Source of the DNA: Deltaproteobacteria bacterium HGW-Deltaproteobacteria-12
Lineage (GTDB): Bacteria > Desulfobacterota > Syntrophia > Syntrophales > Smithellaceae
NCBI GenBank assembly: GCA_002840565.1
Contig: PHBK01000006.1
Coordinates: 60,423-124,422 of the forward strand
Length of the DNA stretch: 64,000 nt
Direction: 5' to 3'
The stretch's first letter is position 1, and the number at the start of each line of letters is the position of its first letter. Positions 1-8,865 of the stretch are shown piece after piece. A program made the position numbers and the translations under genes. Under the pieces are notes generated by a model. It was given only the letters and a program-made list of their open reading frames with translations. It was not told the DNA's origin and searched no databases.

Positions 1-1
1 C

Positions 2-1666
2 GTTGAATATGATTTCACGCAACCGGCCAAACCTCTGCCCGTTGATGAAAACCACCCCATCATTATAAGGGACTCCGGCAAGTGTATTTTATGCGGACTG
101 TGCCTGAAAGTATGCCGGGAGATGGAAGGTGCTTCGGCGCTGAGCTTCTATGAAACCAATGATATTTTGACCATTGGACCCAACGACCATCGCCCCCTGG
201 ACATGACTGCCTGCGTGGCCTGCGGCCACTGCGCGATGGTCTGCCCTACCGGAGCGCTGACCCTGAAGCCGACTCTGCCCGACGTTTACCGGGCCTTGAA
301 AAATCCGGAACTTACAGTCGTAGCGCAGATAGCTCCCGCCGTGCGCGCCGCTTTTTCGGAGCAATATGGTATTGATGGCGCCGATGTAATGCCGGTTTTA
401 AGTGCCTGTTTAAAGAAACTCGGATTTGATTTTGTTTTTGATACCTGCTGGGCGGCCGATCTGACCATCATGGAAGAAGGCACGGAATTCCTGTCGCGCC
501 TGGCCGAAGGCGGCGTTCTGCCGCAGATTACTTCCTGCTGCCCGGCCTGGGTAAATTACTGCGAAAAAATGGCGCCGGACCTCCTTCCGCATCTATCTTC
601 CTGCAAATCACCTCAGCAGATGTTCGGCGCGGTAATGAAGCAGTACTTCGCCAAACAACTTCAAGTACGGCCGGAATTTCTTTATTTTGTGTCCATCATG
701 CCCTGCAATGCGAAGAAATACGAATCCATGCGCCCCGAGTTCAAAACCAACAATATTCAGGATGTTGATCGCGTGCTCACCACTTGGGATGTAATGACCA
801 TGCTTGGCGAAAAAAACATTGATCCCCGCCTGATATCACCGCTGCCGGTGGATGCTTTCTTCAGCAAGGCATCCGGCGCAGGGATTATTTTCGGCGCCAG
901 CGGCGGTGTAGCCGAAGCCGCGCTCAGGCTTGCCGCGGAACGCGTTATGGGCAAACGTATGGAAAGCTTCGCTTATGAAGGAGTCCGCGGCCTTCAGGGC
1001 GTAAAAGAAGCAACCATTACTTTTGGTAATTCCGCAGTGCGCCTGGCAGTAGTCAGCGGTCTGCAAAATGCCCAAAGGCTGATCGATCGGATGAGAGAAG
1101 GCGACGCCCCTTATGATCTGATTGAAGTTATGGCCTGTCCCGGCGGATGTATCAACGGATCCGGTAATCCGGCGCCACTTTTGCAAAGCGATACGGAACA
1201 CCGTCTGGAAGTCCTCTATCGTCTTGATCAGGATGCATCCATCCGGACCAGCCAGGACAACCCTTCCGTTCAGGCAATTTATACTAACTGGCTGGGCGAG
1301 CCGGACAGCGAAATGTCACATCATGCTCTCCATACCGCCTACAAGCGTCGCTCCATGCGTAGGCAGGACATTCAGGAAGAGCCGTTGGTATTGTTGCCAG
1401 TTGTAGATGTTGGAGTGTGCATCGGAACCAACTGCTACATCAAGGGTTCCTGGAAACTACTGGAGGGATTGCCCATAGAATTAAAACGGCGCGGAATTGC
1501 CGATCATTTCCGCATCAAAGCGCGTTTTTGCACCGGTCAGTGTGAGGGCGGCCCTAATGTCGCGGTCGGCAATAAAATTATTTCCGTGGATAATACCGAT
1601 CAAGCAGGAGATTTTATTGATACCCACCTGCTGCCGATGATCCAAGCGGAAGAAACTGGAAAGTGA
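2..1666 (+). CDS. [FeFe]-hydrogenase catalytic subunit with C-terminal thioredoxin-like 2Fe-2S domain (5' end truncated by window)
   Basis: Frame open from base 2 upstream of the listed ATG (VEYDFTQPAKPLPVDENHPIIIRDSGKCILCGLCLKVCREMEG...). H-cluster motifs TSCCPAW, MPCNAKKYE and EVMACPGGCINGSG; ferredoxin motif CVACGHCAMVCP; C-terminal VCIGTNCYIKGSW...CTGQCEGGP. Confidence 0.93.
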   Translation, partial: VEYDFTQPAKPLPVDENHPIIIRDSGKCILCGLCLKVCREMEGASALSFYETNDILTIGPNDHRPLDMTACVACGHCAMVCPTGALTLKPTLPDVYRALKNPELTVVAQIAPAVRAAFSEQYGIDGADVMPVLSACLKKLGFDFVFDTCWAADLTIMEEGTEFLSRLAEGGVLPQITSCCPAWVNYCEKMAPDLLPHLSSCKSPQQMFGAVMKQYFAKQLQVRPEFLYFVSIMPCNAKKYESMRPEFKTNNIQDVDRVLTTWDVMTMLGEKNIDPRLISPLPVDAFFSKASGAGIIFGASGGVAEAALRLAAERVMGKRMESFAYEGVRGLQGVKEATITFGNSAVRLAVVSGLQNAQRLIDRMREGDAPYDLIEVMACPGGCINGSGNPAPLLQSDTEHRLEVLYRLDQDASIRTSQDNPSVQAIYTNWLGEPDSEMSHHALHTAYKRRSMRRQDIQEEPLVLLPVVDVGVCIGTNCYIKGSWKLLEGLPIELKRRGIADHFRIKARFCTGQCEGGPNVAVGNKIISVDNTDQAGDFIDTHLLPMIQAEETGK

Positions 1667-1667
1667 A

Positions 1668-1943
1668 ATGCTTATAATAGAAATTTGTGTCGGCAGTTCC
1701 TGCAGCCTGCGCGGTTCTGATGAACTGGCGTCGGAATTATTCCGCCTTATTAAGAAAGAGAATCTCGATGGTCTGGTCGATATCGTCGGTGCCTTCTGCA
1801 TGGACACCTGCTCCAAGGGAATTTCCGTGCACATAGGCGAACGTGAATTCAGCGGCATTCAACCACAGCAGGCCGAAGAGTTTTTTTATAAAGAGATTAT
1901 CGGACAAGTTGAATCCGGGATATTGCCGAAAAAAATGGATTGA
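1668..1943 (+). CDS. Thioredoxin-like (2Fe-2S) ferredoxin domain protein
   Basis: CVGSSCSLRGS...GAFCMDTCSKG cysteine pattern; sits directly between two [FeFe]-hydrogenase genes. Confidence 0.75.
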   Translation: MLIIEICVGSSCSLRGSDELASELFRLIKKENLDGLVDIVGAFCMDTCSKGISVHIGEREFSGIQPQQAEEFFYKEIIGQVESGILPKKMD

Positions 1944-1979
1944 ATCTTTCTTTCTGAAAAACATCAATAAAGGATAACC

Positions 1980-3698
1980 ATGAATGATCCAATTATTATA
2001 ACCAACCCGGCCCGCTGCCGCGATTGCTACCGGTGCGTTCGCCATTGCGACGTCAAGGCTATTCGTGTTCACGACGGCCAGGCCCAGGTGGTACCGGAAT
2101 TATGCATTGTCTGCGGAACATGTATTCGCAGCTGTCCCCAAAAGGCCAAGGACGTTCACAGCGCGACACAGGATGTGAAAAAGGCGATCTCGGAAGGACG
2201 AAAGGTCATCGCGTCAGTCGCTCCGTCAGCGCCGGCTTATTTTGGCTTCGATCATTTTTCCGAAATGGAAGCGGCACTTCGGCAACTGGGCTTTTTCGCC
2301 GCCGAGGAAACCGCTATTGGAGCTGAGATAGTAGGACTGGCTCACCGCGACTACATGGAACAAAGGCCGGATCTCCGGCCGGTGATTACTTCCTCTTGCC
2401 CGGTCATAGTAAATTTGATTGAAAAATATCATCCCGACCTGATCCCTCATCTGGCGCCCATTGTTTCGCCGATGATCGCACACGGGCGGCTGCTCGCCGC
2501 TAAATACGGTCCGGATGCTTATATTGTCTTCATTGGTCCATGCATAGCGAAAAAACTGGAAATATTCGATGCGTCCGAAGCGGGTGAAGTTTCGGCCGCA
2601 ATAACTTTTCACGGTCTTTCCAACTGGCTTCTTGAGGCGGGTATCGTCTTTGAAAAAGCCGAAAGCAGAGGGGAATCTTCATTAACCGTCGATGCACGAC
2701 TTTTTCCAATCGAAGGAGGACTGCTGGGAACGGCTGGATTGAGCACTGACATGCTCGCCAGTTCGCTGGTTGTCGCCAGCAGTCTGGAAGCCTGCCGCAA
2801 TATTCTGTGCGACATCCGCGCCGGTCAGCTAAACGCTTCGCTGGTGGAGTTGATGGCCTGTCCCGGCGGCTGCATTAACGGCCCGGCCATGGCCGACCTG
2901 CCCGGAGGCATTTATTCAGCACGCAAGAAAATTTTAGAATACCAGCGGAATCGCCCGGCTTATGCTCCGGTTGCCCGCGCTGACTGGCCGGATCTGATGC
3001 GCTCTTACCAGGACAAAAAAGAGCCCATTCCCGAATTCAGCGAAGAGCAGATCAAGGAAGTGCTGCAACGTGTCAATAAATATACGCCCGATGATGAACT
3101 CAATTGCGGAGCCTGCGGTTATTCCAGCTGCCGCGAAAAAGCAGTCGCCACACTGCGAGGAATGGCAGAGGTCACCATGTGCATTCCCTATATGCGCCGC
3201 CGATCCGAATCTCTGCGTCAGGTCGTCATGGACGTATCTCCGAACTCCATTGTCATAGTTGATGATCATCTGGCTATTCAGGACTTGTCTCCAACTGCCG
3301 AGCAATTATTTAACTGCCCTCTTGCAGATGTTAAGGGCAAACACATTTCCCGGCTGATTCCTCTCTATGACGACTTCATCACTGTAAGGGATACCGGAAT
3401 TCCCGTAATCGGTAAAATCCGGCGGCTCAATGATAATCTTGTCACGGAGCAGAGTATTGTGCGCGTGGAAGGACAATCTCTTTTGGTAGCAATCATGCAT
3501 GATATCACCGAAAATGAAACCGAAAAGCAGAAATTCCTGGAACTGCGGGCAAAAACCCTGGAACAAACCCGGGAAGTGGTAAAAAAACAAATGCGAGTAG
3601 CCCATGAGATCGCCCATCTTTTAGGGGAAACAACGGCGGAAACTAAAATGATTTTATCACATCTGGCTAAACTCCTGGAAGAGGAGCAAGCAAAGTGA
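1980..3698 (+). CDS. Putative sensory (group C-type) [FeFe]-hydrogenase with Fe-S (Fes) and PAS domains
   Basis: Two 4Fe-4S motifs, variant H-cluster motifs TSSCPVI / IGPCIAKKLE / ELMACPGGCING, CGACGYSSC Fes motif, then a PAS-like region (VVMDVSPNSIVIVDDHLAIQDLSPTAEQLF). Confidence 0.85.
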   Translation: MNDPIIITNPARCRDCYRCVRHCDVKAIRVHDGQAQVVPELCIVCGTCIRSCPQKAKDVHSATQDVKKAISEGRKVIASVAPSAPAYFGFDHFSEMEAALRQLGFFAAEETAIGAEIVGLAHRDYMEQRPDLRPVITSSCPVIVNLIEKYHPDLIPHLAPIVSPMIAHGRLLAAKYGPDAYIVFIGPCIAKKLEIFDASEAGEVSAAITFHGLSNWLLEAGIVFEKAESRGESSLTVDARLFPIEGGLLGTAGLSTDMLASSLVVASSLEACRNILCDIRAGQLNASLVELMACPGGCINGPAMADLPGGIYSARKKILEYQRNRPAYAPVARADWPDLMRSYQDKKEPIPEFSEEQIKEVLQRVNKYTPDDELNCGACGYSSCREKAVATLRGMAEVTMCIPYMRRRSESLRQVVMDVSPNSIVIVDDHLAIQDLSPTAEQLFNCPLADVKGKHISRLIPLYDDFITVRDTGIPVIGKIRRLNDNLVTEQSIVRVEGQSLLVAIMHDITENETEKQKFLELRAKTLEQTREVVKKQMRVAHEIAHLLGETTAETKMILSHLAKLLEEEQAK

Positions 3699-4870
3699 AG
3701 CAGCTTGTTGAGTGCAACTGGATCAGTCTGAATAAAGCCGGTGAGGAGTTATGCGGTGACTCAGTCATGATCCGCACTAAACCGGATTCTTTTGTTGCTG
3801 TACTATCCGATGGTCTGGGCAGCGGCGTTAAAGCCAGCATTCTGTCCTCGATCACCGCCGAAATTGCCGCCCGGATGTTTGAAGCTGATGGCACGGTGGA
3901 AGATGTCATGCAAACGCTGGCCGAGACTCTCCCGGAATGCTCTGTCCGCAAACTTGCCTATGCCACTTTTGCCGTTCTAATCGTATATAATGGACGCGAC
4001 GCCCATATCGTCCTGTTTGATTCCCCGCCCCTGATTCTTCTCCGCAACGCTGAAGTCATTCCCATTCCGGTCGAAGAACGTCAGGTCAAAGGCAGAATCA
4101 TCAAGGAGGCTCATTTTGAACTACGGGAAAACGACTACATGGTCTTAGTCAGCGACGGGTACGAACACGCCGGTCTGGGCGGCATTTTCCGTCTGGGTTG
4201 GGGATGGAAAAACGTAGCCACAGCTGTACAGCGTTTCGCACAAACCGGCATGGATACCGTTAAACTTACCGAAGCGATGTCTAAAACCTGCCTGAAACTT
4301 TACAACGACAAGCCGGGTGATGATGCAACAGTCATCTGCATGAAAGTGCGTCCCGCAATTTCCGTTTGTGTCCTGACCGGTCCACCAGCCAACAAGGACA
4401 TGGATGAATTTGCGGTCTCCCGCCTGATGGCCGCCGCAGGCGATAAAATAATCTGCGGCGGCAGCACTGCCCAAATGACGGCACGTATCCTCCGGGAGAA
4501 ACTGGAAGTCGAATGGGTGCCGCCCTGGAAACGCACCAGTGACGAGCTAAAAAGGAAAGGTTCGCCCCCCACCGCCCTAATAAAAGGCATCAATCTGGTG
4601 ACGGAGGGCATATTAACCCTCGGCCAGGCGCTGGAGATTATGCGCAGTGCCCGGACGATTCATGATCTGCCCAGAGACAATGATGCCGCTACGCGCCTTG
4701 CCCGCTATTTACTGGAGGCCGATGAGATTCATTTGATTGTGGGAACGGCAATTAACCCCAATCAGGTTGCCGACCTTATCCGCGGCGAACCGATGAGAAT
4801 GGGCTATATTCGTGAACTGGTATCAGATCTTAATGCCCGCAACAAGATTGTGACACTGGAGAGGATTTAA
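3695..4870 (+). CDS. SpoIIE-family (PP2C) serine phosphatase
   Basis: VAVLSDGLGSGVKA ... VLVSDGYEHAG ... GDDATVICMKV motifs; start overlaps the stop of the sensory hydrogenase. Confidence 0.85.
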   Translation: MKQLVECNWISLNKAGEELCGDSVMIRTKPDSFVAVLSDGLGSGVKASILSSITAEIAARMFEADGTVEDVMQTLAETLPECSVRKLAYATFAVLIVYNGRDAHIVLFDSPPLILLRNAEVIPIPVEERQVKGRIIKEAHFELRENDYMVLVSDGYEHAGLGGIFRLGWGWKNVATAVQRFAQTGMDTVKLTEAMSKTCLKLYNDKPGDDATVICMKVRPAISVCVLTGPPANKDMDEFAVSRLMAAAGDKIICGGSTAQMTARILREKLEVEWVPPWKRTSDELKRKGSPPTALIKGINLVTEGILTLGQALEIMRSARTIHDLPRDNDAATRLARYLLEADEIHLIVGTAINPNQVADLIRGEPMRMGYIRELVSDLNARNKIVTLERI

Positions 4871-4890
4871 GACGGACTGAAGACTAAAAC

Positions 4891-5412
4891 CTATTCCCCT
4901 TCCTCCTCATGCAGTATCAGTTTTCCCTGGTTTTCCTGAAAACTCTGACGCCGGGGCAGGAACACTTTGACTGTGGTGCCGGTAGGCCCTTTGTTCGGGT
5001 CAGTTTTGGATTCGATGCTGATGCTTCCGCTATGAGCTTTGATGGCTGCATAAGCTAATGGCAGGGCCAGGCCCGTTCCTTCGCCGATCGCTTTGGTGGT
5101 AAAAAAAGGCGTAAAAAGAAGGGGCATGTTTTCTTCGGCAATCCCCGATCCCTTATCGGCCAGTGTGATCAATACCTCCCGTTCATCTCCCTCCAGCATA
5201 ATAATTAAGGCACCGCCATCCGGCATAGACTCTACAGCGTTTTTTACCAGCTCGTAAAAAACAGACACTATTTGTTCCTGGTCGATCCACACCGTTTCAT
5301 CTTCCAGAAAAGACTTTATATTGATTTCAATATTATCATGCTGAGACAGTCTGGCCACACTCTCTCTAACTATTTGAATAATATTGGCTTCTCTTAGTTT
5401 TAATCCGTGCAA
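4891..5412 (-). CDS. Stand-alone histidine-kinase-type HATPase domain protein
   Basis: ELVKNAVESMPDGG ... LADKGSGIAEENM ... FFTTKAIGEGTGLAL ... GTTVKVFLP. TTG start at 5412 preceded by a GGAGG-like SD on the minus strand. Confidence 0.75.
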   Translation of the reverse strand: MHGLKLREANIIQIVRESVARLSQHDNIEINIKSFLEDETVWIDQEQIVSVFYELVKNAVESMPDGGALIIMLEGDEREVLITLADKGSGIAEENMPLLFTPFFTTKAIGEGTGLALPLAYAAIKAHSGSISIESKTDPNKGPTGTTVKVFLPRRQSFQENQGKLILHEEEGE

Positions 5413-5509
5413 TTAATAATATCCTCCGAAAATCTCAAACTCTCGTTGGGGATAACATTTTTTTCGCCAAACAAAAAGAGTAAAACCATTTTATCTTATT
5501 GACAGAAAA

Positions 5510-5529
5510 TTATCTGACATGTTAGATAA
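5510..5529. promoter_or_regulatory. Palindromic putative operator TTATCTGACATGTTAGATAA overlapping a promoter-like element (TTGACA at 5499-5504)
   Basis: 20-bp near-perfect dyad in the divergent intergenic region; TTGACA -35-like box with about 17 bp spacing to the TTAGAT region. Confidence 0.5.
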
Positions 5530-5614
5530 AAACAAAGAATTTAAATTTACTAGCAGCAAATGTTGTTTTCCCATAATATTCAATAATCATATTCTAACCA
5601 TTGAGGAGTAACCT

Positions 5615-5983
5615 TTGAAACTACGCGATGTAAAAGAAATTCTGGACGCTGAAGTAATTGCCGGTGAAGATAAGCTGGACATAGAAGTAAAAACGGCTTT
5701 CGGCGCGGATTTAATGAGTGATGTTCTGGCTTTCGCCAAATCCGGCAGCATTCTACTCACCGGCCTGACTAACGATCAGGTAATTCGCACTGCCGATATC
5801 CTTGACATTGCAGCAATAATCCTGGTTAGAGGCAAAAGAGCCAGTGCCAATACTATTAATTTGGCCAAAGAACTGAATATTCCCCTGCTGTCAACCAAAT
5901 ATATTCTCTTTGAAACCGCAGGACGGCTTTATGAGAAAGGAATGGTTGGTTGTATACAGAAAATTGACAATGTCAGAAACTGA
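5615..5983 (+). CDS. DRTGG-domain protein (hydrogenase-associated)
   Basis: Small single-domain protein with GADLMSDVLAFAKSGSILLTG...IILVRGK...IPLLSTKYILFETAGRLY; paralogous to 6444..6806. Confidence 0.75.
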   Translation: MKLRDVKEILDAEVIAGEDKLDIEVKTAFGADLMSDVLAFAKSGSILLTGLTNDQVIRTADILDIAAIILVRGKRASANTINLAKELNIPLLSTKYILFETAGRLYEKGMVGCIQKIDNVRN

Positions 5984-6410
5984 TCATACTGCTTATAAAC
6001 GAAGCTTTTATATAGAAGGCGGCAATTTTAATTACGCCGGAATAGTGTCTACAAGCATAAAATCCATTCTCAAACAAATGGATTTTTCCGGCGATGTAAT
6101 TCGAAAATGCGCTATTGTCTGCTACGAATCGGAAATTAATGTTGTCTCTTATGCAAGAAAAGGGGTCGTTAATTTAATGATCGACCCTGATAGTATTAAG
6201 ATTGAAGTTGTTGATGAGGGGCCGGGAATTCCCAACATTGATCTGGCTATGCAGCAGGGTTACTCGACTGCCGATCAAAGAATTCGTGAAATGGGCTTTG
6301 GCGCGGGTATGGGGCTGCATAACATCAAAAGCTATTCCGACGCGTTCATTATTTCCTCGGAATTAGGCAAAGGGACACGTCTGTTAATGACGATAAATAT
6401 CAAGCAATAG
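5970..6410 (+). CDS. Anti-sigma-factor (RsbW)-type HATPase protein
   Basis: YESEINVVSYAR...VVDEGPGIPNIDLAMQQGYST...GFGAGMGLHNIKSYSD; internal ATG at 5970 is the more likely start. Confidence 0.8.
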   Translation: MSETDHTAYKRSFYIEGGNFNYAGIVSTSIKSILKQMDFSGDVIRKCAIVCYESEINVVSYARKGVVNLMIDPDSIKIEVVDEGPGIPNIDLAMQQGYSTADQRIREMGFGAGMGLHNIKSYSDAFIISSELGKGTRLLMTINIKQ

Positions 6411-6443
6411 CAATATTGCATAATTTTTATTTCGAGCGTTAAA

Positions 6444-6806
6444 ATGAATTTAGAAACAATAGTAAAGGAATTGGGCCTGGAAGTAAGATGTGCGTCAGAG
6501 AGTCTGAAAAATAACGTCACCGGAGGCTACACGGGAGATCTTTTAAGCGACGTTATGGCCAATTCTCACGAAGGAAATATCTGGATAACCAGACAGGTCC
6601 ATCAGAATGTCGTCGCGGTGGCCAGCCTGAAAGAGCACGCCGGCATTATTCTGATTAATTCCTGCGAACCAACTCCGGATACTTTGGCAAAAGCGAGTCA
6701 GGAAAAAATACCCATAATGGTATCCAACTTGCATGCTTTTGAGATAACCGGCAAAATCTATAATCTCCTGGAGAAAAAAGTTAATTCCCGGCAACCACTT
6801 CCGTGA
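6444..6806 (+). CDS. DRTGG-domain protein, second copy
   Basis: YTGDLLSDVMANSHEGNIWITRQ...GIILINSCEPTPDTLAKASQEKIPIMVSNLHAFEITGKIY aligns with the DRTGG protein at 5615. Confidence 0.75.
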   Translation: MNLETIVKELGLEVRCASESLKNNVTGGYTGDLLSDVMANSHEGNIWITRQVHQNVVAVASLKEHAGIILINSCEPTPDTLAKASQEKIPIMVSNLHAFEITGKIYNLLEKKVNSRQPLP

Positions 6807-6832
6807 CCATAAGTTTTATGGTCATTTTTTTT
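6804..6832 (+). terminator. Intrinsic terminator
   Basis: TGACCATAA-gtt-TTATGGTCA followed by a T-run. Confidence 0.7.
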
Positions 6833-6852
6833 GCCTTATTCCGGTAAGAACA

Positions 6853-7602
6853 ATGCTGAATATTTTCAATTGCGATCTGCATGTCCACACATGCCTCTCA
6901 CCCTGTGCCGAGCTGGACATGCATCCGACGGCTTTAGTCCGGAAAGCAATTGAGGCTAAGCTGGATATGATTGCCATCTGTGATCATAATTCTTCAGCAA
7001 ATGTTCCTTATGTAATGAAAGCCGCGCAAACAACTAACCTGAAGATTCTGCCCGGCATGGAAATTACATCCAGTGAGGAAGTGCACCTCTTAGCCATATT
7101 CGATTCCCTGTCCAACCTTATTTTGATGCAAAATCTGATTGATCAGCATCTGACCGGAGAAAATGACGAAGAGCTTTTTGGTGTTCAGGCTGTCGTGAAC
7201 GAAATGGGCGAGGTCGAAGGAATAAATAAACAATTGCTGATTGGAGCGACGGATTTATCCCTGGACACGCTGATTGACTATATTCATCAGTGGGACGGGC
7301 TGGCCATTGCCGCCCATATAGACCGGGAAAGCTTCAGTGTTCTGAGTCAGCTGGGCTTCATTGACGATGAGGCCAATTTTGACGCTCTCGAGATAACACC
7401 CCGCACCGGTTTTGACCGGGCCAGAATTATATATCCGGAATTGGGTAAATTCCCTTTCATCGTTTCGTCGGACTCTCATTTTATCAATGATATCGGAAAG
7501 ACATCCACCAGAATGAATCTTCTGGAACCAACATTTTCCGAATTGAAAATGGCCTTAAGAAGACAAAATGGCCGCTTTGTTATGGAGCAGCCACAGGTAT
7601 GA
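6853..7602 (+). CDS. PHP-domain metal-dependent phosphoesterase
   Basis: CDLHVHTCLSPCAELDMHP, AICDHNSSANV, LPGMEITSSEEVHLLA, AAHIDRES, SSDSHF motifs. Confidence 0.88.
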   Translation: MLNIFNCDLHVHTCLSPCAELDMHPTALVRKAIEAKLDMIAICDHNSSANVPYVMKAAQTTNLKILPGMEITSSEEVHLLAIFDSLSNLILMQNLIDQHLTGENDEELFGVQAVVNEMGEVEGINKQLLIGATDLSLDTLIDYIHQWDGLAIAAHIDRESFSVLSQLGFIDDEANFDALEITPRTGFDRARIIYPELGKFPFIVSSDSHFINDIGKTSTRMNLLEPTFSELKMALRRQNGRFVMEQPQV

Positions 7603-7610
7603 ACCCCAAA

Positions 7611-7694
7611 GTAAGTTTAGGACATATATTCAGCAGCAAGTTGCGGGGTTTCATACCCTCCGCTTTGTCCCGCCATTGGCGGGATTCAACTTAC
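7611..7694. repeat. Small structured element bounded by GTAAGTT/AACTTAC inverted repeats, containing hairpin TCCCGCC-ATT-GGCGGGA
   Basis: Terminal inverted repeats at 7611-7617 and 7688-7694; internal hairpin at 7668-7684. Confidence 0.45.
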
Positions 7695-7756
7695 CAATTT
7701 CGACCAGTGACCTTTAGGTTATGCGCTGCGCTTTCAGAATTGGAGTTGCACTAATA

Positions 7757-8305
7757 ATGCTGGAACTTGCCGAACACATTCTGGACATCGCCGAAAATTC
7801 CGTTCGGGCCGGTGCCAGATTAATTGAAATAAATATCGCCGAGGATACGGCCAACGATTCTCTTTCCATAGAAATTACCGATGACGGTCACGGGATGAAA
7901 CAAGAAGAGATAAATAAAGTTACAGACCCTTTCTATACAACAAAAACAGTCCGGCGAGTCGGCCTGGGCATTCCGCTTCTGGCTGATGCCGCCCGAATAA
8001 CCGGCGGTTGTTTTAATCTGGAATCTCAGGAAGGCAAAGGAACTACTGTTAAAGCAACTTTCGGCCTAAGTCACGTTGATCGGCAGCCTATGGGCAATAT
8101 TATCAGCACATTAATTGTTCTTATTGCCGGCAATTCAGATGTTGATTTTTTTTATAAATACAGGCATAATGACCGGCAGTCTGAATTTGACACCAGAACA
8201 ATACGTAAAGAAATCGAGGATGTACCAATTAATCATCCCGAAATATTAAAGTATATTCGAGGCGTTTTAAAAGAAGGTTTTAGTGAAATAAAACCGGAAG
8301 CTTAA
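7757..8305 (+). CDS. HATPase-domain protein
   Basis: DIAENSVRAGARLIEINI ... DDGHGMKQEEI...DPFYTTKTVRRVGLGIPLL...GKGTTVKATF. Confidence 0.8.
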   Translation: MLELAEHILDIAENSVRAGARLIEINIAEDTANDSLSIEITDDGHGMKQEEINKVTDPFYTTKTVRRVGLGIPLLADAARITGGCFNLESQEGKGTTVKATFGLSHVDRQPMGNIISTLIVLIAGNSDVDFFYKYRHNDRQSEFDTRTIRKEIEDVPINHPEILKYIRGVLKEGFSEIKPEA

Positions 8306-8333
8306 CTTGCCCCAAAGATCGAGGAGGATTTGG

Positions 8334-8828
8334 ATGAAAGCGGAAGATACTGAACTTTTAAAAGATTTTACACAGGAACAATTAACCAAGCTCAATGAAA
8401 TTATCAACAGGCACAGGGGAAAACCCGGCGGACTAATCCCCGTGCTGGAAGAAGCGCAGGTCGTCTTGGAATATCTGCCGATTTCCGTGCAGAAAAAGAT
8501 TGCCGAGGGGTTAAGTCTGCCCTTAAGTCGTGTTTATGGAGTTGTTACTTTCTATTCTTTCTTTACCATGACCCCTCGCGGTAAGCACACGGTGCGTGTT
8601 TGTCTGGGGACAGCCTGTTATGTCCGCGGCGGGAAAGCAATAGCCGACACTTTAAAGAAGGAATTTGGCATTCAGGACGGTGAAACAACCCCCGACAGGA
8701 TGTTCACCCTGGAAACCATTCGCTGCCTGGGCGCCTGTGGACTGGGACCGGTCCTGGTTGTGAATGAAGATGTCCATGGCCGGGTGAAACCTTCCAAAGT
8801 AAAAGAAATATTGAGTCAATATAAATAA
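8334..8828 (+). CDS. hydC: NuoE-like subunit of NAD(H)-linked [FeFe]-hydrogenase (HydC/HndA type)
   Basis: CLGTACYVRGG...TIRCLGACGLGPVLVVN 2Fe-2S motifs; SD GAGGAGG before ATG 8334. Confidence 0.88.
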   Translation: MKAEDTELLKDFTQEQLTKLNEIINRHRGKPGGLIPVLEEAQVVLEYLPISVQKKIAEGLSLPLSRVYGVVTFYSFFTMTPRGKHTVRVCLGTACYVRGGKAIADTLKKEFGIQDGETTPDRMFTLETIRCLGACGLGPVLVVNEDVHGRVKPSKVKEILSQYK

Positions 8829-8865
8829 TTTCTTCATGAACCCGAATAATAAGGAGGAACCGCCA

